In this document: one piece after another, positions 36,501 through 48,134 of the stretch
Layout of the letters: the number at the start of each line of letters is the position of its first letter
How positions within the stretch are numbered: the stretch's first letter is position 1
NCBI RefSeq assembly: GCF_037975245.1
Contig: NC_092582.1
Coordinates: 13,452,077 to 13,516,076 of the forward strand
Origin: Apostichopus japonicus
Taxonomy: Eukaryota > Echinodermata > Holothuroidea > Aspidochirotida > Stichopodidae
Length of the DNA: 64,000 nucleotides
Direction: 5' to 3'
Made by a program: the position numbers and the translations under genes
The notes under the pieces: model-generated
Seen by the model: the letters and a program-made list of their open reading frames with translations, nothing else
What the model was told of the DNA's origin: nothing
The model's database searches: none

Positions 36501-39270
36501 GAATTAATCCCTCCATTCATGCTATTAACCTCCAGTACTTTATTCTGAAAATTTATACATAGTTTTTTTTTTATGTGTTTTACTAAGGATTTCATCCTTT
36601 TCCCAGTCACACAATTTTTAGTTAGGTTTAATCTTCCTTCAAAATAAAGGGGAAGAAGCTACAGGTTAGGACACTGGTAATGGGTATGTGCAACAGGACC
36701 TTTGCCTGTTAGAAATTTAGGACAGAAGTAGAGGGGGCTATGACAATAAAGCATGTCTGAAGTCAACAGGCCTGTTCGACCTTTAGTGAGGACGTACTTT
36801 GCCACCTCAAGATTTCACTGCAAATGTCATTCTGCCGTATCATATTGATGAAGTGCTCCCTCTATTTGACTGCTCTCAGTATGATGACTTCTAAACTGAT
36901 CCATCGAGGCCGCACAGATCTGTCTTTGACGATTCTTGAACGGTAAAAGTAAATCATTATTGCTTTCAAATTTTAGAGCTTGCAAGGACTACTAGTACTT
37001 TATCTAAGTAGCAGGCTGCAGCCCTTGGTAAACCTTGTTATTAGATGGCTGAAATATCTTTTAACTTCCAAGATCTGAGATATGGATCTGAGTACATATA
37101 TTGATACATACAGGAAGTAATCAAATTTGTGGTCAATAAATGTGACAGACATAACTGAAAATTATGAAGAAATTATTGTTTCAATCAATTTATAATTATA
37201 TTTTTTGTCTTCATAACCAGTATTATGTCACATTTAAAAGTCATAGTGCCATTGATACCTATAGGGTGTGGGCTGTCATATCATTGAAATATAATGAGCT
37301 GATGTTCAATTAGTTTTGCTTGGGGACCTCGATTTTCACCCTGGCAACCCTCAATATGGTAGATATTGTGGTCAGGGGAAGGGATCTACGGTGAGGAGGT
37401 ATAGCCCCCTCTGCTCTCTGAGAAGTTCGATATGATTGAGGGTGCTTGTAGTTGAAAAATGGTGTTATATTTTTGCAACTTTTGAAGTAATTTATTATGT
37501 CCAGGATTTTTTCCATATTTTTATTATTCCTTTTTGCTTCCAAATTTTTGGCCACCCTAAATGAATTGTGACCGCCACTAGGAATTCTAAATGATCTAAT
37601 GAACACATTTATAGGACAGTAAACTGCCTGGGTAGGCTAGTGAAAAAAAAAATAATTTGAAGGCAGTTAAATAAACGGGCTAATTATAGATGGCAGAATA
37701 TAACAGAATCATAAACTGTGAAAAAAAGGTCCAATTTGCAAGGCAAGTATGTATACATTTGATATGTTGTATTATTGTATTATATTTGGGGGGGGGGAGG
37801 GGTTGGTGGGGTGGGTGTTTCACAATGCACTATCTATGTTACAAAGGGACCAGACCAGAAAAGTGTACACTTATTTCTGGTTCCTCTACTTCCATCTCAC
37901 ATATATTATTTCCATACTCTATATTTACTGTTTACTATATTTGATACCATCTGTATATATCCTATATTGTTCAAATTGTAAAAAATGGAATGTAGCAAAT
38001 TAACTTGATTGATTTATGTAAACATCACTACATTGAAATGTTATGATGGAAACATCCATCTTCTCCTTACTGGTACATGACACGGAAAATTAAATTGATT
38101 AATTTTTAGGTTATTTCTGTACAATCATTCTGAAAGTGACATTAATTTTGGGTATACATCTTAAGGAGATGTGTAATACAACAAAATCCATTATTCTTTC
38201 CCTAGTAAGTAAGTAACTGCTATTATGGAAGGCCTCTGCAGTAGTAAAATATCGGGAGGGGATGCCAGGGATGGGGGGATGGGTTATAAGTGGGGCATCA
38301 ACAAGCAGCTCTGACATTACTGAGGTTACCTCATGTTTCAGTTACAAACTTAAATGTACAACTTTAATCTATGAATTTCTTGTCTTGCACAAAATGGTGC
38401 AGTCAGCTGTTAGAAATGTTCTATCCACTTTCAGATAATTTACAGCCTAGAGTTTGTATGCCTATGTACATAACCCAGGAACATTGTGCACTACTGTTAC
38501 ATAGTGTTCTCCATGATAGATACTGAAATGCAGCTGAAATACTTTTACCGAAGAAATTGACGGGGGAATCCCGCAGATTGTAAAAGTACACAAAGTGTGG
38601 ATATGCATGTTTTTAACACATTGTAAAAACTATAGATTAAATGCAAGATTGATTGCTTTAACATGCAACCTTTGTATGACCTCCACTGGTCGGTGCCGTT
38701 CATCGAAAAAAAAAAAAAACTGTACCATAAATTATTAAAAATCCATTAATTAGACAATGAGTAAAATTTGCTTCTTTAAAGCCTTAAATATGCCATTATT
38801 AATCTGACTATATTTTATGCAAATTAAAACTAGATCATGTTGCATCCTGCTATATGAAAGTGTTGTATTAAGGCCTCTAGCTTCCAGGGAAGTATCAATA
38901 TTTGATTTTGAAAAGTGCCATATGTGTTCCCAAGATACTCGTTAAGCATTTGTCAAATATGGCACTATGCAGCTAGCTAGCTGTTAATGTTTGTTGTGCT
39001 TTATGGAATTAAATCATATATGGTATGAAATGTCAATGATTGCTTTATCGTTTGACTTTTGTATGACCTCTAGTCATCTAAAACATTAACAGTTTGCCAC
39101 AGCTGATGGTAGAACAGTTGTGTATCACATTTTTGTGGTACATTTCTTTCATTCAGCATCTTATGATATGAAAACATTACATCAGAAGTCACTTTTCTAA
39201 TAAAATTCACAGACTGTCACCCCCTTATAAGCCTGAACCCTGCTGCATTGGCTGTATCAAATGCTCAACG
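33526..39270. other. No gene recognised
   Basis: About 5.7 kb of AT-rich sequence with poly-C or poly-G runs at 34100, 36123 and 37790. Open frames reach only about 98 codons (37310-37606, -; 34307-34594, +) and lack motifs. 36770-36960 is a little more complex. Sequence beside the poly-G at 37840-37890 resembles that at 10262-10310. No RNA gene or complete transposon found. Confidence 0.5.
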
Positions 39271-39690
39271 GTATACTGCTCGTATGTTTCGATCTTTCGG
39301 GCGCTAAGTCGGTGGCTTTTTTTATTTCGTCGCTGCGAGCTGGATGATCAATTACGTACGTGATGTTCGACTGAATGTAATACCCCAGGCAGTCTTCATA
39401 ATAACCACAAATGGCAGGTTTGAAAAATGACTTCCATTATAATTGCTGATGTTTTATGCATGACATCTACGTCATGTTGAAAGCAATTTTATATCTCTCC
39501 CCGCTTGCTACACAAACTATGTTTTGAGGTAACTCGTGCTCGGAGAAATTGTCCTGTAGTAGCGTCGAGATGTTATGTACGAAACCGTGAACTACCATGG
39601 CAACGCGGTAAATAAATTGTAAATGTCATCGGACCGACGGGGAAATGTTACAGATATCTGCTAGTACCGTCTGTACATAGCAGTATACTA
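39271..39690. promoter_or_regulatory. CpG-containing complex block with an X-box
   Basis: Distinct from its AT-rich surroundings: CpG dinucleotides are frequent (TTTCGGGCGC, TTCGTCGCTGCGAG, CGGACCGACGGGG), and the palindrome-like ACTACCATGGCAAC lies at 39591-39604. No supportable exon. A distal enhancer, promoter or non-coding exon is possible, inferred only from composition. Confidence 0.3.
39591..39604. promoter_or_regulatory. RFX X-box-like palindrome
   Basis: The reverse complement GTTGCCATGGTAGT matches the RFX X-box (GTTGCCATGG-AC type) in the strong half and most of the weak half. Confidence 0.3.
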
Positions 39691-39699
39691 ACTGTGTAT

Positions 39700-40718
39700 G
39701 TGTGTGTGTGGAAGTACAACCTATGCATGTTTACTAGAATGTTGTAGATATGCTAATGAATGCCTCATTGGTATTAAGCTATCTAAAAGCTTTTGAATAC
39801 ATCCTCTGCTCTCGTAAGATCCTAAGGCAAATTGTTTTTGTATTTCTCAGGTTAAAAGTTGGACACTACGTCCTGGAGGGCTGTACGATTGGAAGATTTT
39901 GAAATTGCAAAGGGGGTTACATGCCCCCAAATGGTTGTATATCACTGAACAGCTTTCTACATCAGTTAAATACAGCGTTTAAATTCCTAAAAATTTAATT
40001 TTTACTAGAATTTTTCTAGGTGAAAGGTGAATATCATATGGGTTCCAAACCAGTCACAAATAGTTATGCACAATGGTTTTTATCTCAATACATTACATGT
40101 ATAGAGATATTGTAACAGTAAGTGGAACTCTCTCTTCTCTTAAAAATTTTTCAGCGTCTTCATATAAAGTTCTTTTTCTCTGGAATTTTCAGAGCAAGCA
40201 TATATCATATAGGCCAACAAAAGTTACTATTTTTTATTCGAGAATTTTATTTCATTCTATGACTTTTTCACCGATTTATGTCCAAATCGGGCCAATTTGG
40301 ACTGAAATACAGTTGAAACAACGCATTTTTGCACACGCTCCAAAACTTATGTTTTATGAAAGAGAATAGAATAGAATTGTCTTTCAACAGTGGTATCGTC
40401 TAAGATAGGGTCCTATGTATTATATATTTTATTAACATTTTAAACTTTCATTTGTTGTTTACAGGTAGGTATTAATAAGAATTTTACTAGCTGTATATGA
40501 CATTTCATGGCTTTTATTTGCTTTATTTGATGCTTAAATGATTTTTCTTTCTTAAAGCAACAGTGAGCTGCCGCCCTACTTTTAGTAAAAAGGTCCGTTT
40601 TTGATGATTAAGCCCCGCCTCCAAGTCTGGTTTATAGCAGATTGGCTATGACTCAAGGACAGCTACATGTTAGATATACGAAAATGGCTACACTCGCGAC
40701 CAATTTTCTTTACCGTAG
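39700..40718. other. No gene recognised
   Basis: AT-rich. The 98-codon frame at 40073-40369 has no recognisable motif. Confidence 0.45.
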
Positions 40719-40773
40719 TTAGGTACCACTGATCTGTACACTAACTGTTAGCGTACAGATCAGTGTTAGGTAC
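40719..40773. mobile_element. 39-bp palindrome with 8-bp flanking repeats (micro-MITE?)
   Basis: TTAGGTAC at 40719-40726 and again at 40766-40773 flanks a 39-bp sequence. Its ends, CACTGATCTGTAC (40727-40739) and GTACAGATCAGTG (40753-40765), are perfect 13-bp inverted repeats. The centre (CTAAC-T-GTTAG) is also palindromic, so the whole folds into an almost unbroken hairpin with one A/C mismatch. An 8-bp target duplication around inverted termini is the mark of an hAT-class insertion. At 39 bp it would be an extreme internal deletion. Confidence 0.6.
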
Positions 40774-40878
40774 GCAAGGTGTTGTGTATTGCATGCTAAA
40801 TGCACACATTGTGTACTTTTGAATTTTGCGTAGTGCATTTAATTAATATTAGGCCTTCGGTTTTGTAACATACATTTA

Positions 40879-41020
40879 AGGATAGTACTGGGGTTCAGGT
40901 AGCTTTTCAGAGCAAGGGCCATGATAAGTTTGTTTGATTGCCCTTCATGTATTTTTGTATAATTACGTTTACACATCGTTGTACTTCTGAAGGCTACTTA
41001 CTGTAGGCCTAATGCATTTA

Positions 41021-41090
<70 letters not shown>

Positions 41091-41201
41091 CCTAGGCCCC
41101 CTTACCTAGGCCTATTAGGCTTTCAGTGATAGCCACATTAGCATTGTACTGGTGTTCAGACAGCTTTTCCTAGGAAGGACCAGGGTAAGTTTGTTTGATG
41201 G
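40879..41201. repeat. Imperfect direct repeats flanking a TA tract
   Basis: A block of about 60 bp at 40879-40941 (GTACTGGGGTTCAGGTAGCT, GATAAGTTTGTTTGAT) recurs at 41143-41201 (GTACTGGTGTTCAGACAGCT, GGTAAGTTTGTTTGAT). Between them lie a TA tract (41024-41088) and an 11-bp-armed palindrome (41086-41096 with 41105-41115, ATAGGCCTAGG / CCTAGGCCTAT). Confidence 0.7.
41024..41088. repeat. TA dinucleotide microsatellite
   Basis: About 32 uninterrupted TA units, the longest pure dinucleotide tract in the window. Confidence 0.95.
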
Positions 41202-43495
41202 GTACGTATAAAAGAGGAGCCGGCCATAGCATCACAACTTTTATAAGACTAAAAATTGTATAAGGTTATGTTTTATTTATAAGGATATAAGATTTTTAAG
41301 GTTATAAGAAGTATGTTTAGCTTTCTTTCGAACCTGTAATGTTTGACATCAAATGTACAAAGAATTAAAATAAAATAACAAAATGGAGAGAAACTGAGGT
41401 GGCTATTAGGGGAGGAGGAGGCCACCCATCACTTGCATATAAAAGCTTTTAATCTTCTTTTACATTATTTTTTCCAAGTCATAAATCCATGAAATCTTCA
41501 TGTCAGAAATATTGAGATGGAAAAACGTGGGTTGTTTTGATATCTAGAAGTGGACACAGTTTTGATGGTAGTCACCACTACAGTCTACAGTAACATACAG
41601 TAGGTCAATAGGCCTAGCTCTCAAGGCAGGCATCAAGAATATGGTCGAGTTGTTCGCCTCTTCTAATTTGGCCGTTGTCATTGACGTCAAACTATATGAC
41701 CAAAAAGTCCAACAGAGACTGACCCAAGATGAAGGATATCACATAAAAAACAAGTTCTTAAATATTCTATGACATTACCAAACCTTGCAACGTCGTTCTT
41801 TCGACTAACAGGCAATGAGCGCTAAAGGCAAGACTAGCAGGATAAAGTGTAACCTGCAAGAGACTATTCGTGGCAAAGTAGCAAAAATGCAAGTTATATA
41901 TTTGTTGTACCATGATTGATATTGATAATTGTAGAGACAGAGCAAAGATTTGAAATTAGGAATCAAAATTAAAACTTCCAGTATTGAGATACTGCGTCAT
42001 TGATGCTCTTGTTTTATTTAGCTCTGGCCTATCGTGAAAAAAAGTGATATTTTTGAACGTCACAAAGACGTTAAGAAATTTAGGACGATTTAGTTTGCCG
42101 GCAGGAAAATATATTTTTGTTGCAAAAGCGGGAAAGACCCAATTAATCGGGATGTAAAGGTTACCCTACTTACCCATCCACTCACCCCTCTCTTAACCTC
42201 TTTCAATGAAGACTAAATGAATGGCAGCATTTTAAGCATACTTTTCCAGTCATCAAAAATATTGACTCATTTGGAACAGTTTGACTAGACTTATATCTAC
42301 AGAATAACGCAGCCTTTTGGTTTTTGATAACCTGTTTCCATAGACAACTTTACTAATTGACATAACAAGTGTTACGCAACATAAAGAACATGAAGAACAT
42401 AAAGAACGAAGACACCCTTCCACTGCTTTTTCATCACATATCATCACATAATTTTTTATAATTTTTCATCACATAATTTGCCTTTAATTCATTTTATCCC
42501 AAAGATATATTTTATCCAAGTCACTATTTCACATAATTAAGCCCCCTTCATATTCCAAACACAAATTTTTTAGTTGTCAGTTGAAAAGGGTGGGGGGGGG
42601 GGGGTGAGGGGGAATGACTAAGTGGGGAACATAAAAGAGATACCTGTGTATTGTATTATTATTTTATAATTCCGTTTAGCCAAGGACAGTAACAATAATA
42701 TCAGACGTTATCTTGTCAGGTTCTGTCCTTGAGACGGAGATGTATTTACAATCGGTGTTCCGTACGGCACGGTCGTTATCAAATGATAAATAGATTCCAG
42801 TAGATATAAGTAGATAGTAGATTAGTGCCACCGAGCTACAAATTTATCCTACCTGTATCTGATCTAATCACCGCTTCTTCTAAACACTGGTAGATGAAGA
42901 GAACCAGCACTTTCGTAATATAAACGTTGCATGCTGTAGATGTTATATTGCAGCGAAATAATTTAGGTCAGTGGGGTCAACTTGAGCTGTCTTTAATCAC
43001 AGCCTCGAACCATCGATTCGGTGACTCATATCATCTGACTTGTGAATTTCAGCAAATATATATATATATCAAGAGCAACGTCTTGGCAGAAAGAGCATCC
43101 CAGTGTGGTCCATGAGATCATTCAAATTTTTGGCAATATTCCAATTCTGCGTCAATTGATTCGCTTTCGGTTTCTTCCAAAATTTCGCTGTTTTCATTGC
43201 TCTTTTCAGTGTCCCTTTGAAAAGCGGTGTTGTGAATTATGCTTTTCTTTAGATTTTTTTAGACGTACAATTCGCTTTTGCGGAGTATTTAAAGAAAAAA
43301 TTAGGTTAAATAAATTAAAAGCAATTTAGAAAATTGTTTGGTTTGGCTGGTATAAACGGTATTCATAGCATGCACATATAACTTTGATGAGGTGTATAGA
43401 GACTGCGTATAGAGTCTTTAATAGACCATCAAACTAGGCAGAGATCCTCACAATGTGTCTGCATTCATGTCTAACTCGTCCTTGTCGGCAACCCA
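41202..43495. other. No gene recognised
   Basis: AT-rich with a poly-G run at about 42590-42604. 42700-42900 has a slightly higher CpG content. The frames at 42927-43329 show nothing recognisable. Confidence 0.45.
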
Positions 43496-43539
43496 TATAA
43501 ATATATATAAATATATATATATATATATAATATAACGAA

Positions 43540-43775
43540 AATCCACGTTTACTCCAAAAGAAGATATTATTAGAGAAAACCAGAGAAATAAGATATGACT
43601 CATAATTAACAAATAAGGAGTAGAGTTTTAGAAATTATATTGGAATTTTCGGTCCCCCTGGGACCTTCGTCAGCAATACTTGGCAGTCAAATTATCAGTT
43701 GTCCGATGATCCCTCAACGCGTGAAACTATGAGTAATTACTAGTGTTCTACTAGTCTCCACCTAAATATATGTGT
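43540..43775 (-). mobile_element. Possible Penelope-like trailer with hammerhead-like core
   Basis: Read on the minus strand, 43676-43646 contains CTGACGA, then AGGTCCC-AGG-GGGACC as a stem-loop, then GAAA. This is the order of a hammerhead ribozyme core (CUGANGA, helix II, GAAA). Similar AAGGTCC..GGACCGAAA sequences, and hammerheads, are known from Penelope-like retroelements. TA-rich microsatellites lie on both sides (43497-43534 and 43780-43833). I could not find convincing helices I and III or a cleavage triplet, so a working ribozyme is not supported and the class is tentative. Confidence 0.35.
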
Positions 43776-43779
43776 ACAT

Positions 43780-43794
43780 ATCTATCTATCTATC

Positions 43795-43832
<38 letters not shown>

Positions 43833-43833
43833 C
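43780..43833. repeat. TATC/TA microsatellite
   Basis: Four or five TCTA units followed by a TA tract with one TG interruption. Confidence 0.9.
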
Positions 43834-43839
43834 ACATAC

Positions 43840-45050
43840 ACATGTATACTCTAAGTTTGTGCTAAACGTTTGGCAATTATCTAAGCTCATACTCTAACCA
43901 GCTGCACTTAATTCGGCCGGGTGAATACACCACTTACGTCAGCAGTTGGCCATGAAAACCAAGGGTTAGTTAGGTATAGCTGTGATTGTATCTCTGATGT
44001 TTGCGGTAGTTCAAGGTTTACAAATTCCCCAAGCGATTTCTAGAGTAGAGGAGTGAAGAGTGAAAAAATTCCCTTTGTATATATGTATATATATATTCTT
44101 GTGACCATGGATAGAAATCCAATTTCACACAAGATCGGAAAAATGATAAGAAAAAGGAGTGTATATCCTCTAAATTATTTGTCATAAACTGGTCGTCTTG
44201 ACCTGAGAAGATAATATGCTGATGTCGAAATTAGACAGAAATGTGCCTTATTTTCTGATAGACTACGTTTTTGCCTTGACATTTTTCTGGTACTCAATTA
44301 CAGATGATTGGCTTGACAGAATGAGTACATATGTAGCATATATCTGAAATTTTCTGCAACAAAACAAAAGAGACCTAGAGAAATGTACAGTTAAATATTG
44401 AAAGAAATAGACTTGGTCTTACAAATATAGCCTATTTACATAAAAGTGGAAATTGTTGTTCTTTTTTTTTTAAATTTTCTGTGCATCAATCATTCTATCT
44501 GTAAGCAATAGGTCTTTAAGATGACTTGTCCAAATCGCACACCTCCTTCGCACTCCTCCCCCTCCTCTCCCCTCTTCCCCTAAAAAAAAAATTAATTAGC
44601 TAAATCAAATATTTACAATGTGTTTCTAGATGGGCAAATTCATACAACTGGTATGTTTTCTGTTGCGATCTTTGGAATGTATTCCACAATTAGCAAATAC
44701 ATTGAATTGGAAGGGCTGACGTGGATGTCTACAAATTGAATCAAATTTGTTTAGCAACCAGGGGACTTTGTCCTGCTATTTTGACATTATTTTGATACAA
44801 AATTAATTTGCTTTTAAATTGCTAGAAGATTTCAAAAGCATTTTCTTATAGACTCTGATTCTCCATATAATATTCCAGAAGAATTCAGTTGAAATTATAC
44901 ATGCTCATTAAATGAGTCAAAATGTCTTTGATTCAAGGTGGTAGTAAAATGGGTGTTGAAATCTCGATCCTCTGTGACCAGTTCTTGACTTTCTAATATA
45001 TTCAATACAGGGAATTATTTAATCTGGTATCTCATAGCGAAATGCTATTA
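43840..45050. other. No gene recognised
   Basis: AT-rich. Poly-T at 44463 and a C-rich patch at 44560-44580. Nothing supportable. Confidence 0.45.
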
Positions 45051-45054
45051 TGTG

Positions 45055-45655
45055 AGCATGGATGGTAAGTGGTTAAGGCAATGGACTTGTGATCTAGTGC
45101 TCGCAGGTTCGAGTCCTGGCCAGATCAACATGGAGTGTTTAAGCTCAGTGGTTAATGCCGGTGCCTTTCAATCATAAGGTCCCCAGTTCGAGTCTCTCCA
45201 AGATTAATGTTTGTCGTCCAGTTACAGAGTTGTTGACAATTCATAATCAGGGACGTTAAATATGAATCTAAGAGACTGACTTCAGTCAGCTTGCGGCTTT
45301 GATAAGCCAATGATGGCTTCTTTGCGAGTTCCTGCTTGCAGGAGGATCTAAACTACATACATACATACACACATACATACATACATACATACATACATAC
45401 ATACATACATACATGATGTTGTGTCTTTGGGCAAGGCACTTAATCTCCTTTGCCTCCTGTGAGATAAACTGTCAGCTGGGCACTGGGTAGCTACTGTCAT
45501 GTGGAGGAATTGTCTGTATGTTTTCGGGGACAGATTAGCGTTGACCAGGGGACTACTGTTTGATATGCGCCTTGAGCATCGTTATCGGTGGAACGATAGG
45601 TCTGCACTTTATAAATCCTCAATATTATTATGATGATCATTATTATTATTCAAAA
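45055..45655 (+). mobile_element. tRNA-derived SINE (second family), interrupted
   Basis: The head is at 45055-45131: GGTAAGTGGTTAAGGCAATG (A-box region) and the perfect B box GGTTCGAGTCC. The body resumes at 45416 with TTGTGTCTTTGGGCAAGGCA and CTTAATCTCCTTTGCCTCC, a block typical of a widespread animal SINE type. It ends GCGCCTTGAGCATCG ... GCACTTTATAAATCCTC and an ATT/ATG trinucleotide tail. The gap is filled by a SINE of the other family. The 3' tail resembles that of the LINE at 12445-12785, the likely provider of its reverse transcriptase. Confidence 0.8.
45132..45415 (+). mobile_element. tRNA-derived SINE, copy 3, inserted in another SINE
   Basis: GGAGTGTTTAAGCTCAGTGG, B box CAGTTCGAGTCTCTCC, body GACTTCAGTCAGCTTGCGGC, and a long ACAT tail of about 15 units (45353-45414). 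ACATG precedes it (45127-45131, overlapping the head by one base at most) and ACATG ends the tail, consistent with a short target duplication, although the ACAT tail makes the exact length uncertain. This has the longest tail of the three copies. Confidence 0.85.
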
Positions 45656-45659
45656 TGGG

Positions 45660-45950
45660 AAATTGCTATACAATGTGCAAGAGGTAATATTGTAAGTTTG
45701 TACACATGCAGGAACCATGGTTTTAGTTACGAGCCTGAAAAGCTGCTATATATTTGAACACTAAATTAATTCCTTGAATACTGATGAACTTGATAAAACC
45801 TGATTGAATTTAGTTGACCTAAATCAGATAAAATAATCTGTAAAAAATTCATACTTGACTTAATTAGCCTCTGAAGAAGATCCTGGCTAAGTGTCGTAGA
45901 GTAATAGACCTATTTCCCTTTATCATGGAAATGAAATTCAAAACAAGTTT
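45660..45950. other. No gene recognised
   Basis: Short AT-rich interval, nothing supportable. Confidence 0.45.
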
Positions 45951-45999
45951 ATACCAGCATGCGTAGCTGGTTGTTTTGATTAAGCAATCATGTATTTCT

Positions 46000-46600
46000 T
46001 TGCTATGCAATGTATTCTCTTTGGCCCATATAAAAGCAGGGAGCCATTATGCTGAAGGCTGTTCTTCTACATAGGTGTTAAATTATACAGACCTTTCTGT
46101 TGCCTCAGTTTTAGTTTATTACCTATGTCAGCCACGTTCTCATCAGGGTCTATGTTAAGGTACCCAGGCAAAACCGGGTGAGCGCCAGTTTATTATCCCG
46201 TAAGTTTCACGTTTCATTTAAACCTAAGTGTCTAGGCTTCCTTGTCAGGTACGCTTCAGTATATATGTATATAACATGTAGTGCTTGATTGCCGCAATTA
46301 ATTATGTTATTGCTTCGATACAAGATTTGCAAGAAAAGTATTTTACACTTTACTATTTTCAGGTTTGTTTTTGATTAAATTTGTATTATGTGTCTGCTTG
46401 TATACATATCAGTGAATATATTCACTACACTTCGACTCCTGTACTCCCTTCGTCATTTGCGCTCCTCCGACTTATACCGAACCGCGACAGCCGGACCACG
46501 CCTTGCCCCTTCCGTTACCAAAATGAAGAAGTCCATATAAATCTATGGAAAAAACTACATATTGAGAGGTGTTCCTATCTTTCCTATGTGTTTGTTTCAA
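46000..46600 (+). other. Possible solo-LTR-like stretch
   Basis: A TATAAAAG box (46028) sits in CATATAAAAGCAGGGAGCC. It is followed 100-500 bp later by GC-richer sequence (AAAACCGGGTGAGCGCC at 46170; ATACCGAACCGCGACAGCC at 46479), as in U3/R/U5 of an LTR. I found no TG..CA ends with matching target duplications and no second LTR, so this is a weak suggestion. An unrelated promoter is equally possible. Confidence 0.15.
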
Positions 46601-46891
46601 CAGTAGATTAATTTAAAGCCATATAAGGAGGTTACGCTGGGATCGAAACAATCAGGCCCTCTAAGTTTCATACAATTTAATTTCCTAAAAGGAGGAATTA
46701 GCTGGGTGTTGGAATAATTGAGCTTCTCAATTCATACTTTATGTGTCATATGTTATACTCAGTTCCTCTGATATAAATTTTGTCCACAGAAAGTGATGCC
46801 ACAATTGATTCCAATATTTTCACCAAAGATTTCCGATCTTATTTTCTCTTTCGTATAATTTGTGTTTTTTCTTCTCTTTGTCATGTTTCAG

Positions 46892-46949
46892 GAGGAGGGC
46901 ACACACTGTTGCCGAAGGTGAGATGATGAGCAAGAAAAGAGAATATAAA
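46892..46949 (+). CDS. Candidate internal coding exon of the unidentified gene
   Basis: A long pyrimidine tract (TTTTTTCTTCTCTTTGTCAT, then GTTTCAG) gives a strong acceptor ending at 46891. The 58-nt exon enters in phase 2 and reads (R)RRAHTVAEGEMMSKKREYK, ending in phase 0 at the good donor GTGAGC (46950). A shorter form ending at the donor GTGAGA at 46918 is also possible. The peptide is strongly charged (RRR, EGE, SKKREYK), with RRAHT resembling a phosphorylatable basic motif. It joins in frame with 27925-27992 and also with 4022-4047. Family not recognised. Further exons would lie beyond position 64000. Confidence 0.42.
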
Positions 46950-46959
46950 GTGAGCTTCT

Positions 46960-48130
46960 TTTCTTCTTTCTTTTTGCCCTCTTATTTTTTCTTGGGAATT
47001 AATCTTTCCCTAAAGTGATAAGAAGTACATTACTATGGAAACAGAATCCACAACTCTTTATAGCTTTTGAACTTACCTCTTGAGCTCCTAGCACTTTACT
47101 CTTGAGTGTCTCATGTTTGCCTCACATACAAAAACAATATAATGTTACCCCAAGTTCTCAGGCAGAAGCCACTTAATCTGAAGTAGGAAAAAACGACTCT
47201 TGTGGCGTACTTTAATTTCCTTCCGTCAACTCTCAGGAAACTTAAGTTTTATTTTAGCACAGGGCCAGGCTTGGCACAGTCAAGGATATCTAGAGCATTC
47301 TTGAAATAAAGGAACACAAGATGAGAAAACGACAGCGATAAGTTGTAAAGCTCCATTAGGACTCCACTGAATTTAATATAAAAGCTTGTGCCATTTAGAA
47401 ATGTTTGCTATGAAGTATTATTATTATTAGTTTTAAATATTCTTGAAAGTTAACTTGACTTATTCTACCAACCAAGTGCAGTGATTTACAATTAATGGTT
47501 GTAAAATGCCACCTCCCCCCCCCCCAAATAAAAGGAAGACATTTCAGAATTTTACATAAAAAATTCTTGGTCTTGTCATTTTGCTATTGATGACTTCTAA
47601 GAAATCTTTCCAACGAACATTTGATATCACAATGAATTTTCTTTGTCTGATTGTCTGTCAGTGTTATTAATAACATATTTCTCTAAGGTCTTTATTATTG
47701 GTTGCAAGTTTTACCATACTTAAAAATTTGCTAACAATTTTACAAATGTTTGCAGCTCTGGGAATAGTTTTTGAGATACTTTTATTGTCTGACTCCTCTG
47801 TGTGCTCACCAAACTATTGTATTTTTATCCACTGTTTGTCATACAGAAATGGTAATTTTATTAATTTATTGAAATTGTGTTTTCCTATGCATTATCTTGC
47901 ACTTTCAAATGAACCCAAGTATCTGTCATTTTCAGGTTTTTGTAGGTTACAGATCGTCTGTATCAGCCCCAAATTTTTAGCTTACTAAAAGTTGCTAGAT
48001 TGCTTCAAAAGTACTTTCCTGATGGTTCTGCATCTCCAAGTGTCTTTTGGACATTGAGAAGTGTGACATTTAAATTAAATTTTCATAAGTAAAGTGAATA
48101 ATGGAAACTGACTGGGCGATTTTTAGATAT
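46960..48130. other. No gene recognised; putative intron
   Basis: AT-rich, poly-C at about 47516. The 96-codon frame (47698-47988) is hydrophobic and Cys-rich and has no recognisable motif. Confidence 0.4.
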
Positions 48131-48134
48131 GGCA

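Noticed and set aside
45420-45655. Independent gene or snoRNA after the ACAT repeat
   Set aside because: It is the second half of the interrupted SINE.
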